A stretch of DNA of 6,163 bases from Thermoleophilia bacterium (GTDB lineage: Bacteria > Actinomycetota > Thermoleophilia > Gaiellales > Gaiellaceae), in assembly GCA_025936595.1 (NCBI GenBank), contig JAICTB010000140.1, positions 1-6,163 on the forward strand. The letters are read 5' to 3'. The position numbers and the translations under genes are program-made. Below are positions 1 through 6,063 of the stretch, piece after piece; position 1 is the first letter of the stretch; every line of letters begins with the position of its first letter. The notes beneath the pieces are model-generated. The model saw only the letters and a list, made by a program, of their open reading frames with translations, was not told where the DNA came from and made no database searches.

Positions 1-145
1 GCCTGCTCGAGCGCCCTTACGCCCGGCCCGGTTCGCCATCCTCTTTCGTGCGCGAGTGGGGCAGGACGCCGGGAGGCTCGGCTACCCCGCGCAGATGCTG
101 ACGCTCGCTGAAAAACGACTGGTGGCCCGCGTTTCCAAAGCCCTC

Positions 146-562
146 CTAAGGCTCGCGAACGACCGGCAGCAGGAGGTCGATGGTGTCCCGGCGCCGGTAG
201 TACTCGATCCCGGGACGCGAGCGGTCGCGGTCTGGGCGCTCGCAGAGTCGCTGGAAGGCCGGGGCGATCAGAGCGTAGACGGCCGGAGGCTCGCCGATGA
301 GCCGGACACGCGCATAGCTGCCCCCAGGGAGGGTCCCCATCTCCAGCCCGAGCGCCTCGGGATCGTCGCTCTCGCGGAGCTGGACGCAGACGCGATACTC
401 CTCGCCGTCGGCGTCGAACGCGCCGTAGTACTTCCGTCCGCGTACGCCGACAGCCGCTTCGACCTCGGCCATACCGCGAGTGATCGCGGACTGCTCGTCG
501 GCGACGCGCTTGAGCATCACCGCGACCTCGCCGCGTTCGATGAGCACCTGCTCTTCCGCCAC
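146..562 (-). CDS. Stand-alone GyrI-like (AraC effector-binding fold) domain protein
   Basis: The 138-residue product looks like a free-standing GyrI-like small-molecule-binding domain, the fold of the gyrase inhibitor SbmC/GyrI and of the effector domains of AraC- and MerR-type regulators. An N-terminal helical stretch (about 1-35) leads into the domain. KYYGAFD (44-50) is followed by a strand EYRVCVQL (55-62), then LPGGSYARVRLIG (78-90, the usual loop and strand), a helix around VYALIAPAFQRL (95-106), and GIEYYRR (118-124) with the conserved acidic residue E120 that faces the ligand pocket in this family. It ends in the typical LLPV strand. No helix-turn-helix is present, so it is not a complete regulator. 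The GTG at 562 is preferred because a TAGGCT hexamer lies six bases upstream; a second GTG at 547 would give 133 residues. It is divergent from smc. Ligand and role are unknown. Fold assignment is fairly secure; function is not. Confidence 0.75.
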   Translation of the reverse strand: MAEEQVLIERGEVAVMLKRVADEQSAITRGMAEVEAAVGVRGRKYYGAFDADGEEYRVCVQLRESDDPEALGLEMGTLPGGSYARVRLIGEPPAVYALIAPAFQRLCERPDRDRSRPGIEYYRRRDTIDLLLPVVREP

Positions 563-568
563 GACCGC

Positions 569-574
569 AGCCTA
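569..574 (-). promoter_or_regulatory. Putative -10 element (TAGGCT) of the GyrI-like gene, leaderless layout
   Basis: Read on the minus strand, TAGGCT fits the actinobacterial -10 pattern TANNNT and is followed by six bases (GCGGTC) and then the GTG start. A start of transcription at or next to the G of GTG would give a leaderless mRNA. There is no Shine-Dalgarno site at normal spacing. Seventeen bases further upstream lies AGCACA, which matches TTGACA only in its last three bases, so any -35 is weak. The hexamer also contains the TAG that closes the reading frame upstream of this start. Confidence 0.45.
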
Positions 575-617
575 CGCTCCCGCTTTCGCCCTGTGCTTTC
601 AGAGTGACGGGCCACAT

Positions 618-644
618 CCGGAAGCCTCGATAGCCTGCCTCCGG
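618..644. promoter_or_regulatory. Imperfect inverted repeat over the smc promoter and start (possible operator)
   Basis: Arms CCGGAAGC (618-625) and GCCTCCGG (637-644) are complementary at 7 of 8 positions and are separated by 11 bases. The repeat is centred on the putative -10 hexamer of smc, and its right arm ends on the G of the GTG start codon. The position suits a repressor site, but repeats this short arise by chance in GC-rich DNA and no regulator gene with a DNA-binding domain is visible here. It could equally be a weak RNA hairpin if transcription starts upstream. Confidence 0.2.
631..636 (+). promoter_or_regulatory. smc: Putative -10 element (TAGCCT) of smc, leaderless layout
   Basis: TAGCCT fits TANNNT and is followed by seven bases (GCCTCCG) before the GTG of smc, so the predicted transcription start falls at the start codon. 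The bases before the GTG are pyrimidine-rich and contain no Shine-Dalgarno sequence. No good TTGACA-like -35 is found 16-19 bases upstream. The same arrangement occurs before the divergent gene and before ftsY, which strengthens each single call. Confidence 0.45.
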
Positions 645-3600
645 TGCACCTGAAGGCAATCAAGCTGCGCGGCTTCAAGTCGTTCGTCGACCCCGTCGAG
701 ATCCACCTCGAGCCGGGGGTGGCGGTGGTCGTCGGCCCGAATGGGTCGGGCAAGTCGAACGTCTCCGACTCGATCCTCTGGGCGACGGGCTCGATGAGCC
801 CGGGCGAGCTGCGCGCCGAGAAGCCCGACGATGTGCTGTTCTCCGGCTCGACCGGCCGCGGCGCGACCGACTTCTGCGAGGTCGACCTGCTGTTCGACAA
901 CGCGGACGGCGCCTGGCCCGACCTGCCGTACAGCGAGGTATCGGTCTCGCGCCGGCTGAGTCGCGGCGGCGAGGGCCAGTACCTCGTCAACCGAACACCG
1001 GTACGGCGCGTCGACCTCGTCGAGCTGCTCTCCGACGTCGGCCTCGGGGGCGGCCTGCGCTCCGTCATTTCGCAGGGCCGCGTCGAGACCGTGCTCAACT
1101 CGAAGCCGTCGGAGCGGCGGGAGCTGATCGAGGAAGCGGCGGGGCTCGGACGGTTCAAGCGGCGCCGTCATCGCGCGGAGCTGAAGCTCGCGCGTGTCGC
1201 CGTGCAGGTCGACCGCGCGCGCGACGTGGAGGACGAGGTCAAGAAGCGCCTGCGCCCGCTCGCGCTACAGGCGACGGCCGCCGAGCGGGCGGAGAAGCTG
1301 GGATTCGAGATCGCGAAGCTCCAGGCGGCGATCGCCACACTCGACCTCGAGCGGCTCGTCCAGCGTCGCGCCGAAGCCGAGGGCCGCCGCACGGTGACCG
1401 CGGAAGCGCGTCGCGTGCTCGACGAGAAGATTGCCGCGCTCGTCGCCGAGCGCGAGCGCGCAGAGGAGGAGCTCACCGATTCCGCCGGCGCGCGCGAGCA
1501 GGCGACGGCCGCGCTGTACCGGCTGCGGAGCGGCGGCGAGCGCATCGCGCTGCGGCGCGAATCGGCCGCGGCGCTGGCCTCGGCGCTTCGCGTCGAGCTC
1601 GACGCGGCACGCTCGCACGATCCGGCCGCGTCGGTCGAGCTCGAAGCATCGGCGCGCGAGGCGGCGAACGCCGCGAACGCCGCCGCCGGCGAGCGCGCGC
1701 GCCTCCAGGTCGAGGCGGAAGGACGCTGGGCGCGGGTTGCGGCGATCGAGCGTGCGGCACAGTCTGCGCTCGTCAGCGAGCTCGACTCGGTGCTGGCCCG
1801 CCGCGCGGAGACGGAGTCGCAACTCACGGGCGGCGGCCGCGACGCGCTGCTCGCGTTACGCGGTGCGACCCAGCGGCTCGGCGTCCGGCACGAATCGGCC
1901 CAGCGGCTGCTCGCCGAGCTGCGGGCGGATCTTGCGGCCGCGAAGACAATTCCTGCCGGTCCGACGCCCGAGCAGCTCGGCCGAGCCGCCGACGAAGCAG
2001 ATGTCGCCGCCCGCGCCGCGGCGCGCGAGCGCGAAGATCTCGACGCGCGGGTCGAGCTCGCGCGTGAGCGTCTCGTCGCGCTCGAGCAGTCGCTCGCAGA
2101 GCGCGAGGGGATTCCGCCGGCCGCGCGCGCACTCGCCGAGGGCGGCGAGCGGCTCGCGCTGCAGGTCCTCGACGTCGCCGCAGGCAGCGAACGCTCCGTC
2201 GCGGCGGCGCTTGGTCATCGTGCCTCGGCCGTCCTCGTCGACAATCCCCATCGCGGACTGCAGCTCGTCGAGCAGGCGATGGCCGCGGGCCTCGGGTCGG
2301 TGCTCGTGCTCGTCGGTCGCGATCCCCGCACGCTTGCCGACCTGCCGGTCGTCGAGCGCGACGCGCTCCTCGCATCGACCGTGCCCGCCGTCACGGCGGA
2401 TGGGATCGGCTGGGACCCGATGCGCGGCGAGCTCTGGTTCGCGGGCGAGACGGCCGAGGCCGTGCTGCTCGAGCTCGATGGTCGCCGCCGCGAGCTCGAG
2501 GCGGAGGTGCAGGAGCTGACGGCCCGTGCCGCCGACGCCGCCACGCGGGCCGGGGACGCCGCCGAGCATGCACGCGCCGCCGTGGAAAGGTTCGCGCCCG
2601 TCGCGCACCTGCGGAGCGTTCGCCGCGCCGACCCGGCGCAGCTCGGCCCGCTCGTCGCCGGCGCCGAAAGGCTCGATGAGACCTTGAGGGTTGCGGCAGC
2701 CGCCGCGGGCAGGCTCGAAGCGCCGCTCGCCGAGCGCGCGGGCCGGCTCGCCGAGGACCTGCGCGGCATTGCGACACGGGAGTCGGAGCTGCGTCGCAGC
2801 GTCGCCGACGCAGACATGCGCGCGCTAGTTGCCGAGCGCCGTGCGAACGGCCGTGCCGCCGAGCCGGGAGGCGAGCTCGAAGCGCTGCGGCACGAGGCGG
2901 AGGATCTGTCGGAGCGCGCCGCAGAGGCAGCGCAGATCGCGGAGGACGCGGCGGAGCGGGCCCGGCGCGCGGCGCGCGCGCTTGCCCACGCCGACCCGGC
3001 ACGCGCACGCCGTCCGAACGAGCTCGTGCTCGACCGGCTGGTCGTGGGCGCCACACGGCTCGAGGCGGCGCTGGCGGTCGAGATCGAGCACTTCGAGGCG
3101 CCGGTGCGTGCGCGCGTCGAGGCGCAGGCTGCACGCACGACCGAGCTCGGCGCAGACCTGCGCAGGCTCGGCGCCGAGGAAGTCGAGCTACGCCAGTCGG
3201 CGAGCGCCGCGGGAGAGAGGCTCGCGGCAATCGATGTCGAGCTCGCGCGCGCCGACGCCGAACGTGACGAGGCGCAACGGCGGCTCGATGCCGCCGGCGC
3301 GGAGCCGGCAGAGGGCGACGTCCGGGACGAGCTGGCGGAGAAGCTCGCGCGCTACGAGAAACGCCGCGAGCAGCTCGGCCAGGTGAACCCGCTCGCGAAG
3401 GAGGAATACGACGCGGAGAAGGAGCGCCTCGTGGAGCTGTCGGCGCAGCGGGAGGATCTCGAGAAGAGCCTCGACGAGCTCGAGAAGCTCCGCGACGACC
3501 TGACGCGCACCGTCGAGACACGATTCGCCGAGACGTTCGCCGCCGTCGAGCAGCACTTCCGCGAGGTCGCTGCAACGCTCTTCCCGGGCGGCGAGGGCCG

Positions 3601-3997
3601 CCTGCACATGACGGAGCCCGAGGACGAGGGCGAGGAGCCGGGGATAGAGGTGGAGCTGCGCCCGGTGGGGAAGAAGGTGACGCGGCTGTCCCTGCTCTCG
3701 GGCGGCGAGAAGGCGCTCGGCGCGATCGCGTTCCTGTTTTCGTTGTTCCTCGCGCGGCCGAGCCCGTTCTACCTGCTCGACGAGGTCGAGGCTGCGCTCG
3801 ACGACACGAACATCGGACGCTTCACCGAGCTGCTGCGCACCTACGCCGGCCGCGCGCAGTTCATCGTGATCACGCACCAGAAGCGGACGATGGAAGCCGC
3901 CGACGTCCTGTACGGCGTCACGATGGGAAACGACGGCGTGTCGCAGATCTTCTCGCGCCGGCTGCCGCAGGACGAACAGATCGCGCAGACCGCGTGA
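644..3997 (+). CDS. smc: Chromosome segregation ATPase SMC
   Basis: This is the 1117-residue SMC subunit of the SMC-ScpAB condensin, a cytoplasmic ATPase that extrudes DNA loops and helps sister chromosomes separate. Domains in order: N-terminal head with Walker A GPNGSGKSN (31-39, K37) and R57/K60 at the same positions as in Bacillus subtilis SMC; Q-loop in SVISQGRVE; IEEAAG before the coiled coil; N-terminal arm about 180-488, rich in Ala, Glu, Arg and Leu; hinge about 489-612; C-terminal arm about 613-930; C-terminal head with the ABC signature LSGGE (1018-1022), Walker B FYLLDE (D1046, catalytic E1047), D-loop ALDD and switch H1078 in ITHQK. All catalytic residues are present. Most bacterial SMCs have about 1150-1200 residues; the missing length is mainly in the hinge. 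The GTG start gives a complete N-terminal strand, and an in-frame stop at 605-607 limits upstream extension. Its stop overlaps the next gene. scpA and scpB are not in the window. Confidence 0.95.
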   Translation: MHLKAIKLRGFKSFVDPVEIHLEPGVAVVVGPNGSGKSNVSDSILWATGSMSPGELRAEKPDDVLFSGSTGRGATDFCEVDLLFDNADGAWPDLPYSEVSVSRRLSRGGEGQYLVNRTPVRRVDLVELLSDVGLGGGLRSVISQGRVETVLNSKPSERRELIEEAAGLGRFKRRRHRAELKLARVAVQVDRARDVEDEVKKRLRPLALQATAAERAEKLGFEIAKLQAAIATLDLERLVQRRAEAEGRRTVTAEARRVLDEKIAALVAERERAEEELTDSAGAREQATAALYRLRSGGERIALRRESAAALASALRVELDAARSHDPAASVELEASAREAANAANAAAGERARLQVEAEGRWARVAAIERAAQSALVSELDSVLARRAETESQLTGGGRDALLALRGATQRLGVRHESAQRLLAELRADLAAAKTIPAGPTPEQLGRAADEADVAARAAAREREDLDARVELARERLVALEQSLAEREGIPPAARALAEGGERLALQVLDVAAGSERSVAAALGHRASAVLVDNPHRGLQLVEQAMAAGLGSVLVLVGRDPRTLADLPVVERDALLASTVPAVTADGIGWDPMRGELWFAGETAEAVLLELDGRRRELEAEVQELTARAADAATRAGDAAEHARAAVERFAPVAHLRSVRRADPAQLGPLVAGAERLDETLRVAAAAAGRLEAPLAERAGRLAEDLRGIATRESELRRSVADADMRALVAERRANGRAAEPGGELEALRHEAEDLSERAAEAAQIAEDAAERARRAARALAHADPARARRPNELVLDRLVVGATRLEAALAVEIEHFEAPVRARVEAQAARTTELGADLRRLGAEEVELRQSASAAGERLAAIDVELARADAERDEAQRRLDAAGAEPAEGDVRDELAEKLARYEKRREQLGQVNPLAKEEYDAEKERLVELSAQREDLEKSLDELEKLRDDLTRTVETRFAETFAAVEQHFREVAATLFPGGEGRLHMTEPEDEGEEPGIEVELRPVGKKVTRLSLLSGGEKALGAIAFLFSLFLARPSPFYLLDEVEAALDDTNIGRFTELLRTYAGRAQFIVITHQKRTMEAADVLYGVTMGNDGVSQIFSRRLPQDEQIAQTA

Positions 3998-4404
3998 ACG
4001 ACCTGGCGTTCGTCGAGCGTGCTCTCGCGCTGCTCGCGTCGAAAGGTCTCGACACCTGGATCTTCGGGGGTTGGGGGGAAGAGCTGCGCGGCCTGATCAA
4101 GCCGCGCGAGCATGTCGATCTCGACCTGCTCTATCCAGCGCCTGACTGGACTGCCGCGGACGCGCTGCACTTCGACTGGATTGAAGGCAAGCGCCACTCG
4201 TGGAAGCGGGCCTTCCGGCTCGAAGGGATCGCGGTCGAGCTCTTCCTCGTGCAGCACGACGCTCAGGGATGGTTCACGGAGCTCGCGCGCCGCCGTCACG
4301 ACTGGCCGGCGAACGTGCTCGCGTCGACCGGGCAGTTGCCGGTCGCGAGTACGGCCGCACTGGCGAGCATGCGGCACTCCTACCGGGTCGACGCCGCCGC
4401 ATAG
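3994..4404 (+). CDS. Small nucleotidyltransferase-fold protein (aminoglycoside/lincosamide adenylyltransferase-like)
   Basis: The 136-residue product has the active-site pattern of stand-alone nucleotidyltransferases related to ANT(2'')-type aminoglycoside and Lnu-type lincosamide adenylyltransferases. FGGWGEEL (24-31) supplies the glycine pair and helix. REHVDLDLLYP (38-48) supplies the metal-binding pair D42 and D44. GIAVELFLVQHD (78-89) offers E82 as a third carboxylate. The C-terminal part (STAALASMRHSYR, 118-130) resembles the tail helix of that group. All expected catalytic positions are filled, so an active enzyme is plausible; the substrate cannot be read from sequence. Family members usually have about 150-180 residues, so this is a compact version. 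The GTG start shares GTGA with the smc stop, and no Shine-Dalgarno site is within reach (the nearest AGGA is 21 bases upstream), so translation is probably coupled to smc. A true resistance role is only one option; no HEPN or other toxin-antitoxin partner is next to it. Confidence 0.7.
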   Translation: MNDLAFVERALALLASKGLDTWIFGGWGEELRGLIKPREHVDLDLLYPAPDWTAADALHFDWIEGKRHSWKRAFRLEGIAVELFLVQHDAQGWFTELARRRHDWPANVLASTGQLPVASTAALASMRHSYRVDAAA

Positions 4405-4405
4405 C

Positions 4406-4411
4406 TACCGT
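4406..4411 (+). promoter_or_regulatory. ftsY: Putative internal -10 element (TACCGT) for ftsY, leaderless layout
   Basis: TACCGT fits TANNNT and lies in the 13-base gap after the nucleotidyltransferase stop codon. Six bases (TCCGCG) separate it from the GTG of ftsY, the same spacing as before the GyrI-like gene and one base less than before smc. There is no Shine-Dalgarno site. If used, ftsY would have its own leaderless transcript in addition to read-through from smc. Confidence 0.4.
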
Positions 4412-4417
4412 TCCGCG

Positions 4418-5356
4418 GTGACGAGAAGCTGGGGACAGCTCCTGGGCGACTCCGACGCGCCCGCCGAGAGCGAGAGCGACCAGCGCGGGTTCTTCGGGCG
4501 GTTGCGTGAATCGCTTTCGAAGTCGCGTCGCGCGCTCACCGAGCAGCTCCAGGTGGCGGCATTCGACCCTGCGGACGACGCGTCGTGGGAGCGCCTCGAG
4601 GAGGCGTTGATCTACGCCGACGTCGGCGTGCGCGCGACCGCGGAGCTGATCCGCCGCCTCGAGGCGCGGCAGGACCTGACGGAGCTCGGCGCGGCGCTTG
4701 CCGACGAGATCGCCGGGCTCTTCGGCGAGCCGCCGACGCTGGCGCTCGGCGACCGTCCGGCCGTGATCCTCGTCGTCGGCGTGAACGGCACCGGGAAGAC
4801 GACGACGATCGGCAAGCTCGCGAGCCGCCTGCGCGAGCACGGCCGCACGGTCACGCTCGGCGCCGCGGACACGTTTCGTGCGGCAGCGGAGGAGCAGCTC
4901 GAGATCTGGGCGCAGCGCGCGGATGCGCAGTTCGTCGGCGGCGAGCGCGGCAGCGATCCGGCCGCGGTCGCCTACGACGCTGTCGGCTCCGCCGCCGACG
5001 TGGTCATCGTCGACACCGCCGGCCGCCTGCATACGCAGACGAACCTGATGGACGAGCTCGCGAAGGTGCGACGCGTGATCGCCGGCCGGGTCGCGGGCGC
5101 ACCGCACGAGGTGCTGCTCGTCGTCGACGCGACGACCGGGCAGAACGGCCTGCAGCAAGCGCGCCTGTTCAACGAGGCGGTCGGCGTGACCGGTGTCGCG
5201 CTGACGAAGCTCGACGGATCGGCGAAGGGCGGCATCGCCGTCGCGATCGCCTACGAGCTTGGGCTGCCCGTGAAGCTTGCGGGCGTCGGCGAGGGTCTCG
5301 ACGACCTGAGGCCGTTCGACGCCGGCGACTTTGCGCGGGCGCTGGTTGCCGAATGA
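4418..5356 (+). CDS. ftsY: Signal recognition particle receptor FtsY (SRP GTPase)
   Basis: FtsY is the membrane-associated receptor that docks SRP-ribosome complexes (Ffh plus 4.5S RNA) for co-translational insertion of membrane proteins. The 312-residue product has a short acidic N-terminus (about 10-21, rich in Asp, Glu and Ser) and then GFFGRLRESLSKSRRAL (24-40), an amphipathic basic helix suited to lipid binding. The N domain (about 41-110) and the GTPase G domain follow: G1 GVNGTGKTTT (121-130), G2 DTFRAAA (151-157), G3 DTAGR (199-203), G4 TKLDG (263-267) and GVGEGLDDL (289-297). There is no long A domain as in Escherichia coli FtsY, as is common outside the proteobacteria. The frame is open further upstream, but that part overlaps the nucleotidyltransferase gene and does not look like FtsY. 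The GTG at 4418, behind the TACCGT hexamer, is therefore chosen. The stop overlaps the next start (ATGA). Confidence 0.95.
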   Translation: MTRSWGQLLGDSDAPAESESDQRGFFGRLRESLSKSRRALTEQLQVAAFDPADDASWERLEEALIYADVGVRATAELIRRLEARQDLTELGAALADEIAGLFGEPPTLALGDRPAVILVVGVNGTGKTTTIGKLASRLREHGRTVTLGAADTFRAAAEEQLEIWAQRADAQFVGGERGSDPAAVAYDAVGSAADVVIVDTAGRLHTQTNLMDELAKVRRVIAGRVAGAPHEVLLVVDATTGQNGLQQARLFNEAVGVTGVALTKLDGSAKGGIAVAIAYELGLPVKLAGVGEGLDDLRPFDAGDFARALVAE

Positions 5357-6063
5357 CGATCGTGCCGGCGGACACGCTGACGATGGCAGAGCTCGCGCAG
5401 CACTTCACGGCGGGCTACGAGGGGTACTTCACGCCGGTCCAGGTCGACGAGGCCACGATGCGGTACATGGTCGAGTCGTGGGACATCGACCTCGCGCGGT
5501 CGCGCGCGGTTCCGGGCGTCGGCGTGTGCAATCTCGCCGTGCGCGACGCGCGCGGCTGGATCGGCGGCCTCGCGGTCGTGCCGGCCGAGCGTCGGCACGG
5601 CGTCGGGCGCGCGCTGATGGAAGCCGTGCTCGCAGTGGCGCCCCCGCTCGTCACGCTCGAGGTGATCGAGCAGAACGAGCCGGCGATCAGGCTCTACGAG
5701 GCTCTCGGCTTCGAGCGCACCCGCGTCCTCGAGGTGTGGTCGCTGCCGGAGCCGCCGCTCGTCGAGGCGCGGGTCGTCGAGCCGGCACCGCTCGGCGGGC
5801 GGGACCTGCCGTGGCAGCGGGAGGATGCGTCCCTCCCCGCGGACTACGAGCGGTACGAGGTCGACGGCGGGGCGATGCTGGTGCGCGGCGCCACCGTCTT
5901 CCAGCTCGACGCGCGCGACGAGGAGACGGCGGCCGCGCTGCTCTCACGAGGCAGGAAGCTGCAGTACGTGAACGTTCCCGAGGGTGACGTCGCGGGCGCC
6001 GCGATGCGCAGGCTCGGCGGCGCGCTCGACCTGCGGCAGTTCGAGATGGTTCTAACTCGCTGA
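5353..6063 (+). CDS. GNAT-family N-acetyltransferase with a degenerate second half
   Basis: The 236-residue product has one clear GNAT domain. Motif A is GLAVVPAERRHGVGRAL (72-88), with the R-x-x-G-x-G acetyl-CoA pyrophosphate loop at R80, G83 and G85. Motif B is LEVIEQNEPAIRLYEALGF (102-120), with N108 and Y115 at the usual places. After a proline-rich linker (about 130-150) comes a second part beginning PWQRE (153-157) and ending VNVPEGDVAGAAMRRLGG (206-223) and QFEMVL. This echoes the GNAT motif B and final strand but lacks a second acetyl-CoA loop, so it is probably a decayed second GNAT copy or a substrate-side lid. The substrate is unknown. The start ATG shares ATGA with the ftsY stop and no Shine-Dalgarno site precedes it, suggesting translational coupling. 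The frame is open upstream within ftsY, but only the part after 5353 has family character. Confidence 0.85.
   Translation: MTIVPADTLTMAELAQHFTAGYEGYFTPVQVDEATMRYMVESWDIDLARSRAVPGVGVCNLAVRDARGWIGGLAVVPAERRHGVGRALMEAVLAVAPPLVTLEVIEQNEPAIRLYEALGFERTRVLEVWSLPEPPLVEARVVEPAPLGGRDLPWQREDASLPADYERYEVDGGAMLVRGATVFQLDARDEETAAALLSRGRKLQYVNVPEGDVAGAAMRRLGGALDLRQFEMVLTR

Noticed and set aside
1..145. Possible gene end or RNA gene at the left edge; a minus-strand stretch around 1-45 (GGATGGCGAACCGGG) faintly recalls a tRNA-Leu/Ser 5' half, and GGAGG/CCTCC ends near 72 and 146 look like a short acceptor-type stem
   Set aside because: The implied D-loop would be about 20 bases, no T-arm or anticodon arm fits, and the other stem does not enclose a cloverleaf. 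The short open frames on both strands show no family I recognise.
142..162. Possible terminator hairpin at the end of the GyrI-like gene (AGCC/GGCT around its stop codon)
   Set aside because: The stem is only four base pairs and no T tract follows directly.
56..607. Plus-strand open frame of 183 codons opposite the GyrI-like gene
   Set aside because: It is antisense to a gene with clear family motifs, its product has no recognisable domain, and GC-rich DNA routinely gives such mirror frames.
1600..3300. Frequent short GAGCTCG-type words through the smc arms, suggesting a DNA repeat
   Set aside because: They are explained by repeated Glu-Leu and Ala-Glu codons with GC-biased codon choice in the coiled coil; no regular spacing or longer unit was seen.
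2391..3575. Minus-strand open frame of 394 codons opposite the smc coiled coil
   Set aside because: The product is Arg/Ala/Pro-rich with no motif, as expected for the complement of a GC-rich coiled-coil gene. Several similar frames in the region (for example 1856-2608 minus, 1431-2519 plus) are rejected on the same grounds.
644..3997. SMC-like defence protein (Wadjet JetC or RecN/SbcC type) rather than housekeeping SMC
   Set aside because: The head motifs, the arm lengths, the C-terminal head (DVLYGVTM pattern) and the ftsY neighbour all match true bacterial SMC. No JetA, JetB, JetD or nuclease partner is present.
4112..4417. Longer ftsY start at the ATG at 4112
   Set aside because: The extra 102 residues are Ser/Arg-rich frame-shifted reading of the nucleotidyltransferase gene, unlike an FtsY A domain. 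The GTG at 4418 gives a normal NG-type receptor.
4274..5158. Minus-strand open frame of 294 codons opposite ftsY
   Set aside because: It lies antisense to the conserved GTPase motifs of FtsY and its product has no recognisable domain.
4585..5352. Longer start for the GNAT gene inside ftsY
   Set aside because: The upstream in-frame part is Arg-rich shadow of ftsY. The GNAT fold begins after the ATG that overlaps the ftsY stop.
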